The notes under the pieces were generated by a model, which saw only the letters and a program-made list of their open reading frames with translations, ran no database searches and was not told the origin of the DNA. This document shows, piece by piece, positions 1 to 8,500 of a stretch of 64,000 nucleotides of DNA. Position 1 is the stretch's first letter, and the number at the start of each line of letters is the position of its first letter. Source of the stretch: Flavobacterium lacus (lineage in GTDB: Bacteria; Bacteroidota; Bacteroidia; Flavobacteriales; Flavobacteriaceae); assembly GCF_003268815.1 (NCBI RefSeq), contig NZ_QLSV01000010.1, positions 1 to 64,000 on the forward strand. The letters are read 5' to 3'. Made by a program: the position numbers and the translations under genes.

Positions 1-1772
1 TAACTCGTAGCTCCACTTACAGCAGTAACCGAATAAGTAGCTACGGTAGATTCAGCCGATAATACAGAAGGACCCGAAATCCAACTGATGTTGCCAACAG
101 TTGAAAGTACTGTTTGACTTACAATGTTACTATCCAATGTCGCACAATCACCAAATGTAATTCTAGCAAAATAATATACCGTGCCGGCATTACTATTAGG
201 CAAAGTATAACTAGTCGAAGTAGCACCATTAATTAAAGTAGCACCAGTTATGCTGTCAGAACTGTTCTGGAACCATTGAAAAGCAGTAGCACCATTTGCA
301 GTTATTGAAAGGGTCTGTGGTGTAGAATTTCTACATACAGTTTGATTTGTGACTGTAGGTTGAGAATTAATACTAGTCGAAAGAACTACACCATTGAGTG
401 CTATGGAACGACCTAAGGCATTTGTTGCACTTAAAGTTAAAATACCATTCGAGGATGAATTACTGTTCAAAAATTTCACATAGACAGTAGTGGTATTTAC
501 TTGTCCTGAAACAGAATTAATTGTTAAAGTAGATGAAAAGTTATTGTTATCCAAGGAATATGAAAAACCATTTACTCCACTTAAACTTATATTTGAACCA
601 ATCCCGGTTGCCGAAACAGTAAACGTTTTAACTAATTCACTGCTATCTGGGCACAAGTTAAAGTCCAAATTTGAGGTAGTAGTAAAAATCTCACCCTCTT
701 GTGTGGGAACAATCACAATGCGTTCTGTTCCATAACTTACACCATTTGCATTAATAGCATAAGCTCGTAAATAATAAGTACCGGGTGCTAAATTATTAAT
801 CGTTCCATTAAAAGAACCTAAACCGCTTCCGTAAGCTATTTTGTTATCCGAAACAGTCGGAGTGCCGCTTGTGTTCCAAACAAAACCTTTCTCGGTTACT
901 GTAATTCCTCTATCATCAGTAACATTGCCTTCAATATCAATGGAGTTATTTAAAATTGGACTCAAAACGGCTGTACCATTAACAACTACCGGAGCTCCTG
1001 CGTCAATAACTGTAGAACCTTGAAGATTTAAAGCATAATTATCAAAATTAGAAACCCTGTAACCACCAAAACCAAAATAAGAATATAATACCGTTGAATT
1101 TCCAATATTGTTATTTTGATAAGTTCTGGTATGTATCGCAGATGCGGTTGAATGCAACAAAACGCCATTTGCATTGGAAGGCCATATTTCTACTTGTAAA
1201 TGATAATTATTATTAGCTTGTGCCGTAATTTTTAGAATAATTTTGTACCATTTATCAGGTGACCCATTATTAAGTAAATCATTAACACTCGCATTTACAA
1301 TACCCCCGGATGTCCAATTTCCGAAACTTGAGGTTGAGTTGTTATAGAAGATAAAACCACCACCATGTACCGATACACCTAAACAAATGGAGGGATTACC
1401 ATTAGTGGCGTGCGGCTGATTAGGTAAAGAAGTGAAACCAATAGCGCTATAACCGGAATTAAATTCACTTTTAATAAAAGTACTAAACTCATAAACAGAA
1501 CCAACTCCTCCGTTTGAATACCCTTGTTTGGTCGTATAAACTTCATTAGCTGCCTGATTTCCGATAAATACAGCACCGCTACCTCCGATACCGGTATTGG
1601 GTGACTGTGTAATTAGTGTAGGACTCGTATTTCCTCTTGTAAAATACGTTGTTAAATCCCCAGGGGTATTAAAATTATAAAAAGTAGTAGTTTGTGCAAA
1701 TGCAGCAAAGCAACTGAAGAAGGCAAGAAAAAACAACATTTTCTTGAACTGAATTAAAATACTTTTTTTCAT
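1..1772 (-). CDS. Secreted multi-domain surface protein, C-terminus beyond window edge
   Basis: An open frame runs from an ATG at 1772 to the left edge with no stop (about 590 residues visible). Residues 1-27 form a signal peptide (a lysine-rich start, then a hydrophobic run ending in FAAFAQ). A lectin/jelly-roll-like beta-sandwich of about 200 residues follows, with the pattern SVHGGGFIFYNNS. Next is an Fn3-like segment with the flavobacterial motif GTYYLRAYAINANGVSYG, and then an Ig-like segment (TVCRNSTPQTLSITANGA). This architecture is typical of T9SS-exported adhesins or hydrolases, but the sorting domain would lie outside the window, so T9SS export is inferred. It begins 70 bp after the TPR regulator and may be transcribed with it. 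No catalytic residues are recognisable in the visible part. Confidence 0.75.
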   Translation of the reverse strand, partial: MKKSILIQFKKMLFFLAFFSCFAAFAQTTTFYNFNTPGDLTTYFTRGNTSPTLITQSPNTGIGGSGAVFIGNQAANEVYTTKQGYSNGGVGSVYEFSTFIKSEFNSGYSAIGFTSLPNQPHATNGNPSICLGVSVHGGGFIFYNNSTSSFGNWTSGGIVNASVNDLLNNGSPDKWYKIILKITAQANNNYHLQVEIWPSNANGVLLHSTASAIHTRTYQNNNIGNSTVLYSYFGFGGYRVSNFDNYALNLQGSTVIDAGAPVVVNGTAVLSPILNNSIDIEGNVTDDRGITVTEKGFVWNTSGTPTVSDNKIAYGSGLGSFNGTINNLAPGTYYLRAYAINANGVSYGTERIVIVPTQEGEIFTTTSNLDFNLCPDSSELVKTFTVSATGIGSNISLSGVNGFSYSLDNNNFSSTLTINSVSGQVNTTTVYVKFLNSNSSSNGILTLSATNALGRSIALNGVVLSTSINSQPTVTNQTVCRNSTPQTLSITANGATAFQWFQNSSDSITGATLINGATSTSYTLPNSNAGTVYYFARITFGDCATLDSNIVSQTVLSTVGNISWISGPSVLSAESTVATYSVTAVSGATS

Positions 1773-1842
1773 AGGTTTAATTATAAATTTTTGTAAAATT
1801 ATATCAAAAGTTTAGTTGCGAGATATAGAAAAAATATAGAAT

Positions 1843-3675
1843 TTATAATGCATCTAAAAACACAACCAACTCATTATCAGTAATAAAATCCATTTTCTTT
1901 CGGAGTAGGTATCTTTTACTAATCACACTTTCATACGATATACTAATCAATGTCGCTATTTCTTTGTTGCTTAAATTTAACTTAATTAGAATTAAAAAGT
2001 CAATATCTTTTTTTGTTAGTAGTGGGAAATTTGAGCGAATCAAACCGATGAAAGTTGGGTGCATACTGGTAAATCGTAATTCAAATTCGCGCCAGTAATC
2101 TTCGTTCTCAAAAAATGATTCTACCTTGCAAACTACTTTTGCGGCTACTTTAGTTTCCAATTTTAAATCATTTGATTGCAAAAAGGCTGTCACTTTCGAT
2201 TTGATTTGAAAAACTTTTAATTGTAAAGCGGTTAATTCTCGCTCTTTTGCTTTTTTTAAATCTAGCTCTAAGTGTAATTGAATATCTTTAAGTTCATTGT
2301 TCCGTTGCATCAAATCCTTCTCTTGCGTTAATTGAAATACCGATAGCTCATGGATTTTGGTCTTCCTTTTATGCTTGTCGATTAAAAAAATAACAGCCAA
2401 AATCAAAAAAAGAGCGGAAATAATTACAATCGTATTTTGAAGTTTTAAAGTAAATAATTTTAATTCTAAATTTTTATTCTTCGCTATTTCATTAGCTACA
2501 TTAAACTGATTTAACTTTTTCTGTAATTCTTCAAAGGTGTTGTCTTTCTCTCTTTCAGCGTAAAGGTTTTGTAAAATCTTTAAATAACGATATTCAGCTG
2601 TTTTGTCACGAACCTTTTCACTTAAAAGCACTAGCGTTTCATAATAAAAAATTTTCTCTTGTACGTTTGAATTAGATAACATCACATGCACGTCCAGTTG
2701 AAGCAATGCCTTGCTCTTATCCACTTCATTAAGTTGAAGTAATGTACGCATGTAAAAAGAAAAAATTTCTGTTGAAAAGTAAGATTGATTAGCATACATG
2801 AATTCAAACGAACTTCTTAAATAGGGCAATGCTTTTGAATAGTTTTTTTGTCGGTTATAAAATTTGCCAATCCTACTTAAGCATATGTTTTCATTCCTTG
2901 AATCGGCCATTTCTTTAAAACCAACCAAAGCCTGTTCAAAATTAGATAAGGCGGCAGCATTATTGAGTTCGCTGTAACATTCACCGATATTCATCAGAGC
3001 AACGTACCGATTTTGAATATTGTTTTCGATGTCCTTACTAAAATAAGGTAGTGTTTTTTTATATTCTAGGATAGCCTGATCAAAATCGCCTACATTAAAT
3101 AAAATATTGGCATAGCGCAAACGTTGGATATTAATTAATCGCTCGTCACCAAAATCCTCCAATTTATCGATTAATTCAACGGAAATAGACAATGCATTTT
3201 GAAAATCATATTTACTGTAGTAAACTGAACTCAATTCGCTGTCAACTTTAAAAATATTTTTTTTATCTTCTAAAAGTGTATAGATTGTTTTGGCCTGGTT
3301 ATAATTCTGCAGTGCAAAATCAAATTTACCTTGCATTTTTTGCGTATTGGCAATATTACAAAGGATGTTAGCCTGAACCACTTTCAAAATTTTTTTATCA
3401 AACGTGAGTGCCTTTTTAAAATACACAATAGCTTCAGGATAGTCACCTATTACCGCATGATAAATACCCAAATTGTTATACGTTTTGGCAGTTAAACTAT
3501 CAGCAAGTTTTGGAAGTACTAAAATGGAATCTAAGTATTTTTTTGATCGATGGGGATCCGAAAATTGAACTTTTTCAAATTTTTGGTAATAAGTTTCATA
3601 AACCAAACTATTCTGACCGTATAAGGAGGCCAAATGAGAAAACAGAATAAGAAGGACACCTTTTTTAAACATCAT
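1843..3675 (-). CDS. TPR-repeat membrane regulator with C-terminal LuxR-like helix-turn-helix
   Basis: This is a 610-residue protein. It has an N-terminal signal/anchor (about 1-20), then tetratricopeptide-like helical repeats to about residue 380 (for example the segments around YNNLGIYHAVIGDYPEAI and ALMNIGECYSELNNAAAL). A single transmembrane helix (about 412-430) follows, then a coiled coil rich in Lys, Glu and Leu (about 435-510), and a C-terminal helix-turn-helix (about 553-600, LSNKEIATLISISYESV). The layout places the sensory TPRs outside and the coiled coil plus DNA-binding domain in the cytoplasm. This is a common Bacteroidota family of one-component membrane transcription factors. 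Its ligand and targets are unknown; the flanking adhesins or the partial secreted protein downstream are plausible targets by position only. Confidence 0.85.
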   Translation of the reverse strand: MMFKKGVLLILFSHLASLYGQNSLVYETYYQKFEKVQFSDPHRSKKYLDSILVLPKLADSLTAKTYNNLGIYHAVIGDYPEAIVYFKKALTFDKKILKVVQANILCNIANTQKMQGKFDFALQNYNQAKTIYTLLEDKKNIFKVDSELSSVYYSKYDFQNALSISVELIDKLEDFGDERLINIQRLRYANILFNVGDFDQAILEYKKTLPYFSKDIENNIQNRYVALMNIGECYSELNNAAALSNFEQALVGFKEMADSRNENICLSRIGKFYNRQKNYSKALPYLRSSFEFMYANQSYFSTEIFSFYMRTLLQLNEVDKSKALLQLDVHVMLSNSNVQEKIFYYETLVLLSEKVRDKTAEYRYLKILQNLYAEREKDNTFEELQKKLNQFNVANEIAKNKNLELKLFTLKLQNTIVIISALFLILAVIFLIDKHKRKTKIHELSVFQLTQEKDLMQRNNELKDIQLHLELDLKKAKERELTALQLKVFQIKSKVTAFLQSNDLKLETKVAAKVVCKVESFFENEDYWREFELRFTSMHPTFIGLIRSNFPLLTKKDIDFLILIKLNLSNKEIATLISISYESVISKRYLLRKKMDFITDNELVVFLDAL

Positions 3676-3812
3676 ACCTTAATTAAAAAACGCTTCCAGA
3701 TGTAGAAACAAAATCATAAATTATACAATCTTTAGCATTATCACCCAATAACAATTATTGAGGTTACGTTATACCTTCCGAAATCGTTGTAAAAATCTCA
3801 AATCAACCCATA

Positions 3813-3875
3813 AAAAAAGGCCGTTACAAGTTAGCATGAACGAATGCCCCACATCCCTCAAAAACTGCAACGGCC
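3813..3875 (-). terminator. Long GC-rich hairpin followed by a T-run on the minus strand
   Basis: On the plus strand, GGCCGTTACAAG (3819-3830) pairs with CTGCAACGGCC (3865-3875), giving a stem with one mismatch and a bulge around a 34-nt loop. On the minus strand the stem is followed directly by seven T. The loop is longer than in a classical terminator, so it could instead be a small structured RNA or an element remnant. Confidence 0.4.
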
Positions 3876-3981
3876 GAAAAAAAATGTGCTAAAAAAAATT
3901 AAGTAAGATTTAATTTAAAATTATGACTAAAAAATTAAGCTTACTTAACAGTTTCTTTTTTGAGTCTAAATTGTTTTTAAA

Positions 3982-4025
3982 ACCACCAGTAATCATGCAT
4001 AAATAAACATTGATAAGCTGGTGGT
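3982..4025 (-). terminator. 8-bp perfect inverted repeat, possible terminator
   Basis: ACCACCAG (3982-3989) pairs perfectly with CTGGTGGT (4018-4025) around a 28-nt loop. The minus strand after the stem reads TTTTAAAAAC, a weak T-run. It is the second of three inverted repeats downstream of the sugar transferase. Confidence 0.35.
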
Positions 4026-4033
4026 AGTGTTAA

Positions 4034-4056
4034 AATCAAAAAACTGCCGACGGCAG
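4034..4056 (-). terminator. Compact rho-independent-like terminator after the sugar transferase
   Basis: On the minus strand CTGCC-GTC-GGCAG (4056-4044) is followed by TTTTTTGATTTT. It is the first and best-formed stem-loop downstream of the sugar transferase stop at 4289, about 230 bp away. Confidence 0.55.
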
Positions 4057-4288
4057 AACAATAAAAAAAACCGATGCGAAACTAGTTTATATGCTTTTTT
4101 AACAGAAAAAGTTGCCTTATTGTAAAAAAAATCGATTACATAATTAAAATAAAAGCACTAATTGTGATAACAAGCTATTGATCAAGTAGATTTTTACTTT
4201 ATGTAAAGTCAGAAATAAATGAATAAAAAAGAATATAAATTTTTAATGTACTTAAATTGCAGTCGAAAATGAGTGAAAAATAAATAAA

Positions 4289-4873
4289 CTATATGCTTTT
4301 GCTATTCCTATACTTATCCACATCAAAATCAATCGGTAAAAGGGTATAAAAAATTATTTCTAAATCCATTTTTAACGTTTTGTTTTTTACATACCAGTTA
4401 TTCAATTGCACTTTATCCGGCCATATAACCTCGTCATTATATTGTTTGGGGTCTGTTTGTTTGGCTAAAAGAGCTTCTTCATTTTTATACTTTAAAGAAG
4501 CTAATCCAGTCACACCGGGCCGCACAGACAATAGAAGGCAATCTGAACCCGTTAATTGATCCGCATAGCCCGCCACATCCGGCCTCGGCCCAACAAAAGA
4601 CATGTCGCCTTTGATAATATTTATTAACTGTGGTAGCTCATCTATTTTAGTTTTGCGCAACCAAGTGCCAAAGATCGATTTATGACCGGTTTTTGCATGC
4701 ATGGTCATTAGTTTATAAACCGTAAAAGGCTTTCCGTATCTCCCTATTCGTTTTTGAAAAAACAAACCGTTAGATTGCGTATCGACTGCAGCCAAGAGTA
4801 AGCATAGAAGCAATAAAAAAGAAAGCAGTAAAAGCAATAAAACGGCAAAAATAATGGCAAATAGTCTGTTCAT
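4289..4873 (-). CDS. Short initiating sugar transferase (bacterial sugar-transferase family, PglC/WcaJ catalytic core)
   Basis: This 194-residue protein matches the minimal monotopic phosphoglycosyl transferase that moves a sugar-1-phosphate from a nucleotide sugar to undecaprenyl phosphate. It has one hydrophobic segment (about 3-28) and RIGRYGKPF. The catalytic Asp78-Glu79 dyad lies in KIDELPQL, followed by GDMSFVGPRPD and RPGVTGLA. The Ser-Pro helix break that makes the membrane segment re-entrant in PglC is Ser18-Phe19 here, and the usual KFRTM is YKLMTM. It sits alone between the adhesin cassettes and the regulator, separated from the main polysaccharide genes by 16 kb. It is one of two such enzymes in the window, so it may start a second glycan or be a diverged duplicate. 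The donor sugar cannot be read from sequence. Confidence 0.88.
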   Translation of the reverse strand: MNRLFAIIFAVLLLLLLSFLLLLCLLLAAVDTQSNGLFFQKRIGRYGKPFTVYKLMTMHAKTGHKSIFGTWLRKTKIDELPQLINIIKGDMSFVGPRPDVAGYADQLTGSDCLLLSVRPGVTGLASLKYKNEEALLAKQTDPKQYNDEVIWPDKVQLNNWYVKNKTLKMDLEIIFYTLLPIDFDVDKYRNSKSI

Positions 4874-5328
4874 TACGGCGATTTATAGTTGATAATAGGC
4901 AGATGAAAATGATAACTTACGTTCAGCAAGAGTAAGGTAACCCTATTGCTTATTCATAAAGAAGGATACTTTAAGTCATGGCTTTGCATGTGTTCTACCG
5001 TTGGATAAATTAAATTTTTTACTCTTCTATGTTAAAAATAATAACAGTAATCGTCAAAGCTAATACAAAGTATTTTGCAAAAAAGTAAGATGGTTAATTG
5101 TGTAAAAAATTGATTTTTAATTTAAAATGACAGCAATTTGGTAATCAAACAGATTTTGTACTGGATAGATTTTCTTTCAAGCACGCAAAAGTGGCTCCTC
5201 TCAAATAAAAAACACTGCCAAAGAATGCATCCTTAGCAGTGTTAAGTGTACGTTAAGTAATCACTATACTAACTTGTTGGTAACAGCTGTAAAATAATGT
5301 TCACAAAGGTATTAATCTATAGTTTAGA
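4874..5328. other. Intergenic region upstream of the sugar transferase
   Basis: This 455-bp spacer holds the terminator of the first adhesin cassette at 5205-5243. The remaining AT-rich sequence should carry the promoter of the sugar transferase at 4873, but I see no clear consensus match and no coding potential. Confidence 0.5.
5205..5243 (-). terminator. Terminator of adhesin cassette 1
   Basis: AACACTGC (5211-5218) pairs with GCAGTGTT (5236-5243). The inner AAG-ATGCAT-CTT part of the loop can pair further. The minus strand then runs into TTTTTTATTTGA. Hairpins of nearly the same sequence close cassettes 2 and 3. Confidence 0.8.
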
Positions 5329-5556
5329 TTAACTTTTTACTTCATTCTTTTTGTGGGTGTAATAAAACAAAAGCCCTAGTGCTATGACCAGCATAAAAGG
5401 CACCCAACCATCGATCGGCGTCGCTGGTGCTTCTTCACCGGGATCATTTCCAATAGGAAAACCCGGACCAAAATCATCGGCATAAAGACTTATCGTACTT
5501 AAACTAAATAAAAAGATATAAACGGTGGTGATTTGATTACTAATGTATTTTTTCAT
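5329..5556 (-). CDS. PID-CTERM mini-protein, cassette 1
   Basis: This is a 75-residue protein: a signal peptide (about 1-25, ending SLYA), a short acidic Gly/Pro-rich linker (DDFGPGFPIGNDPGEEAP), the motif TPIDGW, a transmembrane helix (about 51-67) and a basic tail (HKKNEVKS). This tripartite end (PID motif, helix, positive tail) is what is called the PID-CTERM protein-sorting domain in Bacteroidota, analogous in layout to PEP-CTERM signals. Almost no cargo lies between the signal and the sorting region. The start at 5556 (MKKYISN) was chosen over an in-frame upstream ATG because it begins the signal peptide, matches both paralogues, and leaves the same 16-bp spacing after the adhesin stop. 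Its function is unknown; co-transcription with the adhesin is inferred. Confidence 0.8.
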   Translation of the reverse strand: MKKYISNQITTVYIFLFSLSTISLYADDFGPGFPIGNDPGEEAPATPIDGWVPFMLVIALGLLFYYTHKKNEVKS

Positions 5557-5572
5557 GTTAATCGGTTGTTTT

Positions 5573-8500
5573 TTATTGTATATATAATTTCTTGGTAATG
5601 ACCTTATCGTCTTGGGTAACTTGCACCAAATAAATTCCTTTTTCAAGGTGTGTTAGGAAAACCGTGTTTTGCGTATCGGTTAAGGTTCCTCTTTGCACGT
5701 GTTGTCCTAATAGGGTACTAATCGAATACGATGCTGCACTCGGAAGTGTTTTAAAATCGATATGGACTTGTCCATTGTCCACCGGATTGGGATACACACT
5801 AAAGTTTGACGATGTAGGCTGATCGATATCTAAAACCGATTCATAAACAATTCGAAAACGATTATCCGGAGTGCTGGCATTCGAAACAACGCCTGTAAAA
5901 GAAACAATTACTTCTGAACCATCGGTAGGGATAGCCGTTAAGGTGCCGGTTTGCGTATCTTCTAAAAAGGGTTGCATAGCACTGTTACTGTAATGCTCTA
6001 CATATAATCGGATTTGATAAGGGGTTGCTGTAGTAGCCGTTAAACGAATAGGTTGTACATCCTCCTCTTCTGGTAATGCTCTGTACTCAATCGACAAATT
6101 AGTAGTGCCATTGCGAAAGGATAAGCTTTCGTTAAAGTTCGCTATTTTTCCCGCATCAATATCGTCCACTTCATTATTACCATCACTTGAATTAACCGCT
6201 AATGCTCCATCTACATAGTGCCAATTGTTAGCCACTAGTTTATAAAGTAAAACACGAATTCTGTCGGTACTTTCTGAATTGGTTATGTTGTTTGCATCTC
6301 TTTCAAACCAGGTTGAACTATTTCCGGCAACTTTATGCACTTCGCGAATATTAAAGGTATTACCAACGTTTGTTCTAACAAAGAAGGCTTGACCACTTTG
6401 GATATATTTATCATTACCAACCGGTGTTGGTGTAGACCAATTCTGACCATCATACGTTACATACGCTCCCAAACCGATGGTGGGGTCTAACATCCAAACT
6501 TTAGAGCCGGTATTACTGCTAACCAATGCTTCTGTGTTTAATGGACTAGCGTAAGGATTTGGAATTAATCTAAACTGATTACCATTTATGGTATGAATAA
6601 CATCACCTGTAATTAGAGATCCCGTTGCGTCAAAAGTTGTTGCTGTAGCACCGGATGTAATATTGTCACTTCCATAAGGTCCCGTAACATATACTAAATA
6701 AGCATTATTACTATCGAGTTCAAATAAATCCGTATTGGAAGAATTAACAATAGGAACCCAAGTTGTTCCGGCATGACGCCAAATGTTTGTTTGTGGCCCT
6801 GTTCCCAAACCACTTGATCCACCACCCTGGGGTCCCCATAATAGCAATCCAGTACCCGCAGCAACCACACCGTTATTTTGCCAATTTTCATAAATACTCG
6901 TGTTGGTTTCTCCTTTCAACGGTGAGGTTAACAGTCGCCATGCTCGTTTAGCAGGGATGTAGCGTTCTGCCGTTACGTTGGTTGCACCAGTCAATGTTCC
7001 TGTCACGTGGCCAATAGAGGCTGTGCCGGTAGCATTTGAGCGTATTGTAATAGGTCTATTATTAAAGTTTGCTTCACCCGCTATCGTCAAAGATGCATTT
7101 GAAGCAATAAGTAACGATGCTGTTCCTTCTAAAATTAACGACCCCGAAGAGCCAACTACAAAGTCAAGATCGAGAGTTGGAGTGCCATTGGATATAGTTA
7201 GGTTTGATGTAGCTAAAGGAATACTACCACATGACCAATTGGCACCATCGCTCCATAAACCGCTAGTACCAATCCAATTGTTGTTGTTTGAAACGGTTAT
7301 AGCTGCAGAAACCTCACTACTAGCAATCTCTCCACAACCATTGGTGATAATACAACGATAATAATTTGTACCTGCAGTAACATTAGATGGTGTAAATGAA
7401 TTTGTAGTACTTTCTGTTCCACCTACTGCAGCAATCCAACCTGTAACACCATCAGTACTTTGCTCCCATTGAAATACTAAATCAGTACCACTCGCTGTTA
7501 CAGAAAGTGGACTAAAAGCAGTACCATTAATACAAGTGCTTTGAGCGGTTGCAGAAGGTTGAGAAGTTATGGAAGTTGTTCTACAAGGTTTGATTGATAA
7601 ATTATCTATACCAATACCTTGACCATTACTTGATCCGCCATTTCCAGTAAAGGTCCACAGAAAATAATATCGCTGACCAGCCTCAATAGATAAGTTATTT
7701 AAAATAACCGTTTTTGATATTGCTGTTGGAGGATTAAAAACAGTTGTGTTATTTGCGTCAGCACTATATGATTGATTACCCTCCGTTGCGGCAATAGAAG
7801 GACTAACGTCATTTCCATGAAAGAAAGTCCAATCAAAAGCCCTACTTCCAGAACGATATTTTTCATAATCCCAGTCAATTTCTAAAGAGTTTATAGTATT
7901 CTCCGTAGTATTTAGAATAGAAACAACAATAAATCTTGGACTTGTAAAAGAACCTGTATTTAAAAATCCGATTGCTCGATCCAGAGCTGATGCTGTAACG
8001 CCATTCGCCCAATTTATTATTCCGCCAGAACTTGTCCCAGTTACACTATTCGTACCTGAAGTACCGTATGCAAGTGTTGTACTGCTTGTTGCCATAGTAA
8101 AATCATTACCTGAACGAATACCTATTGGAAGACTTGCAGTAGCAGAACTTTCCATGCTATCAAAATCTTCAACGACTGCAGAACCCATATTTGTTAACAC
8201 TATAGAAGTGGTATTTTGAACTATTATATTTCCTGCAACATAAGTTATCGAATAATTAGAAGCCAAAAATGTACCACCTGTTGCAGCAGAAAGAAATACC
8301 TGATTGCTGTAAGTACCAACTGCAGCTCCGGCTTCGGCACCAGTTCCATAAGCAATAGTAACAGAGCCTATAGTTTGACCCGATATCAAACCAGTTGATG
8401 TGAACGCTGTTGAGCCAGAACCTCCAGTAAGAGTTGTTCCAACTTCTTTAGTTACATCGTTAGCTATTATAGAGAGTGCTTTTGGGGTAATATTGCCCGT

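Larger units (their letters stand above)
3676..4288. other. Intergenic region with three terminator-like hairpins
   Basis: This 613-bp AT-rich spacer lies between the sugar transferase and the TPR regulator. It holds three separate inverted repeats (3813-3875, 3982-4025, 4034-4056), annotated individually. Otherwise I see no coding potential and no complete Bacteroidota promoter motif, although the promoter of the TPR regulator is expected close to 3676-3760. Confidence 0.6.
5205..6978 (-). repeat. Cassette repeat copy 1: conserved adhesin C-terminus, PID-CTERM gene and terminator
   Basis: This segment runs from the ERYIPAKRAWRLLTSPLKG block of the adhesin through its T9SS domain, the 16-bp spacer, the PID-CTERM gene and the hairpin. 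It recurs at 11392-13152 and 15866-17645. The spacers begin with the same GTTAATCGGTTGTT, and all three mini-genes are exactly 228 bp. Confidence 0.85.

Noticed and set aside
3813..3875. Integron attC-like site
   Set aside because: The long imperfect stem and a GTTAGCA stretch first suggested an attC site, but the core-site consensus at both ends is not met and no integrase or cassette array is present.
5557..5646. N-terminally extended versions of the PID-CTERM genes starting inside the adhesin 3' ends (also 16218-16361)
   Set aside because: The extension would put ~30-48 residues before the signal peptide, and it is only the adhesin end read in another frame. The third copy has no such extension, and all three agree at the internal Met.
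6763..7361. Plus-strand frames of 60-150 codons opposite the adhesin genes (also around 12249, 13377, 14304, 18818, 19283)
   Set aside because: They lie antisense inside long, clearly coding minus-strand genes with repeated Thr/Gly/Ala codons, which create long open antisense frames. They have no recognisable domains or starts.
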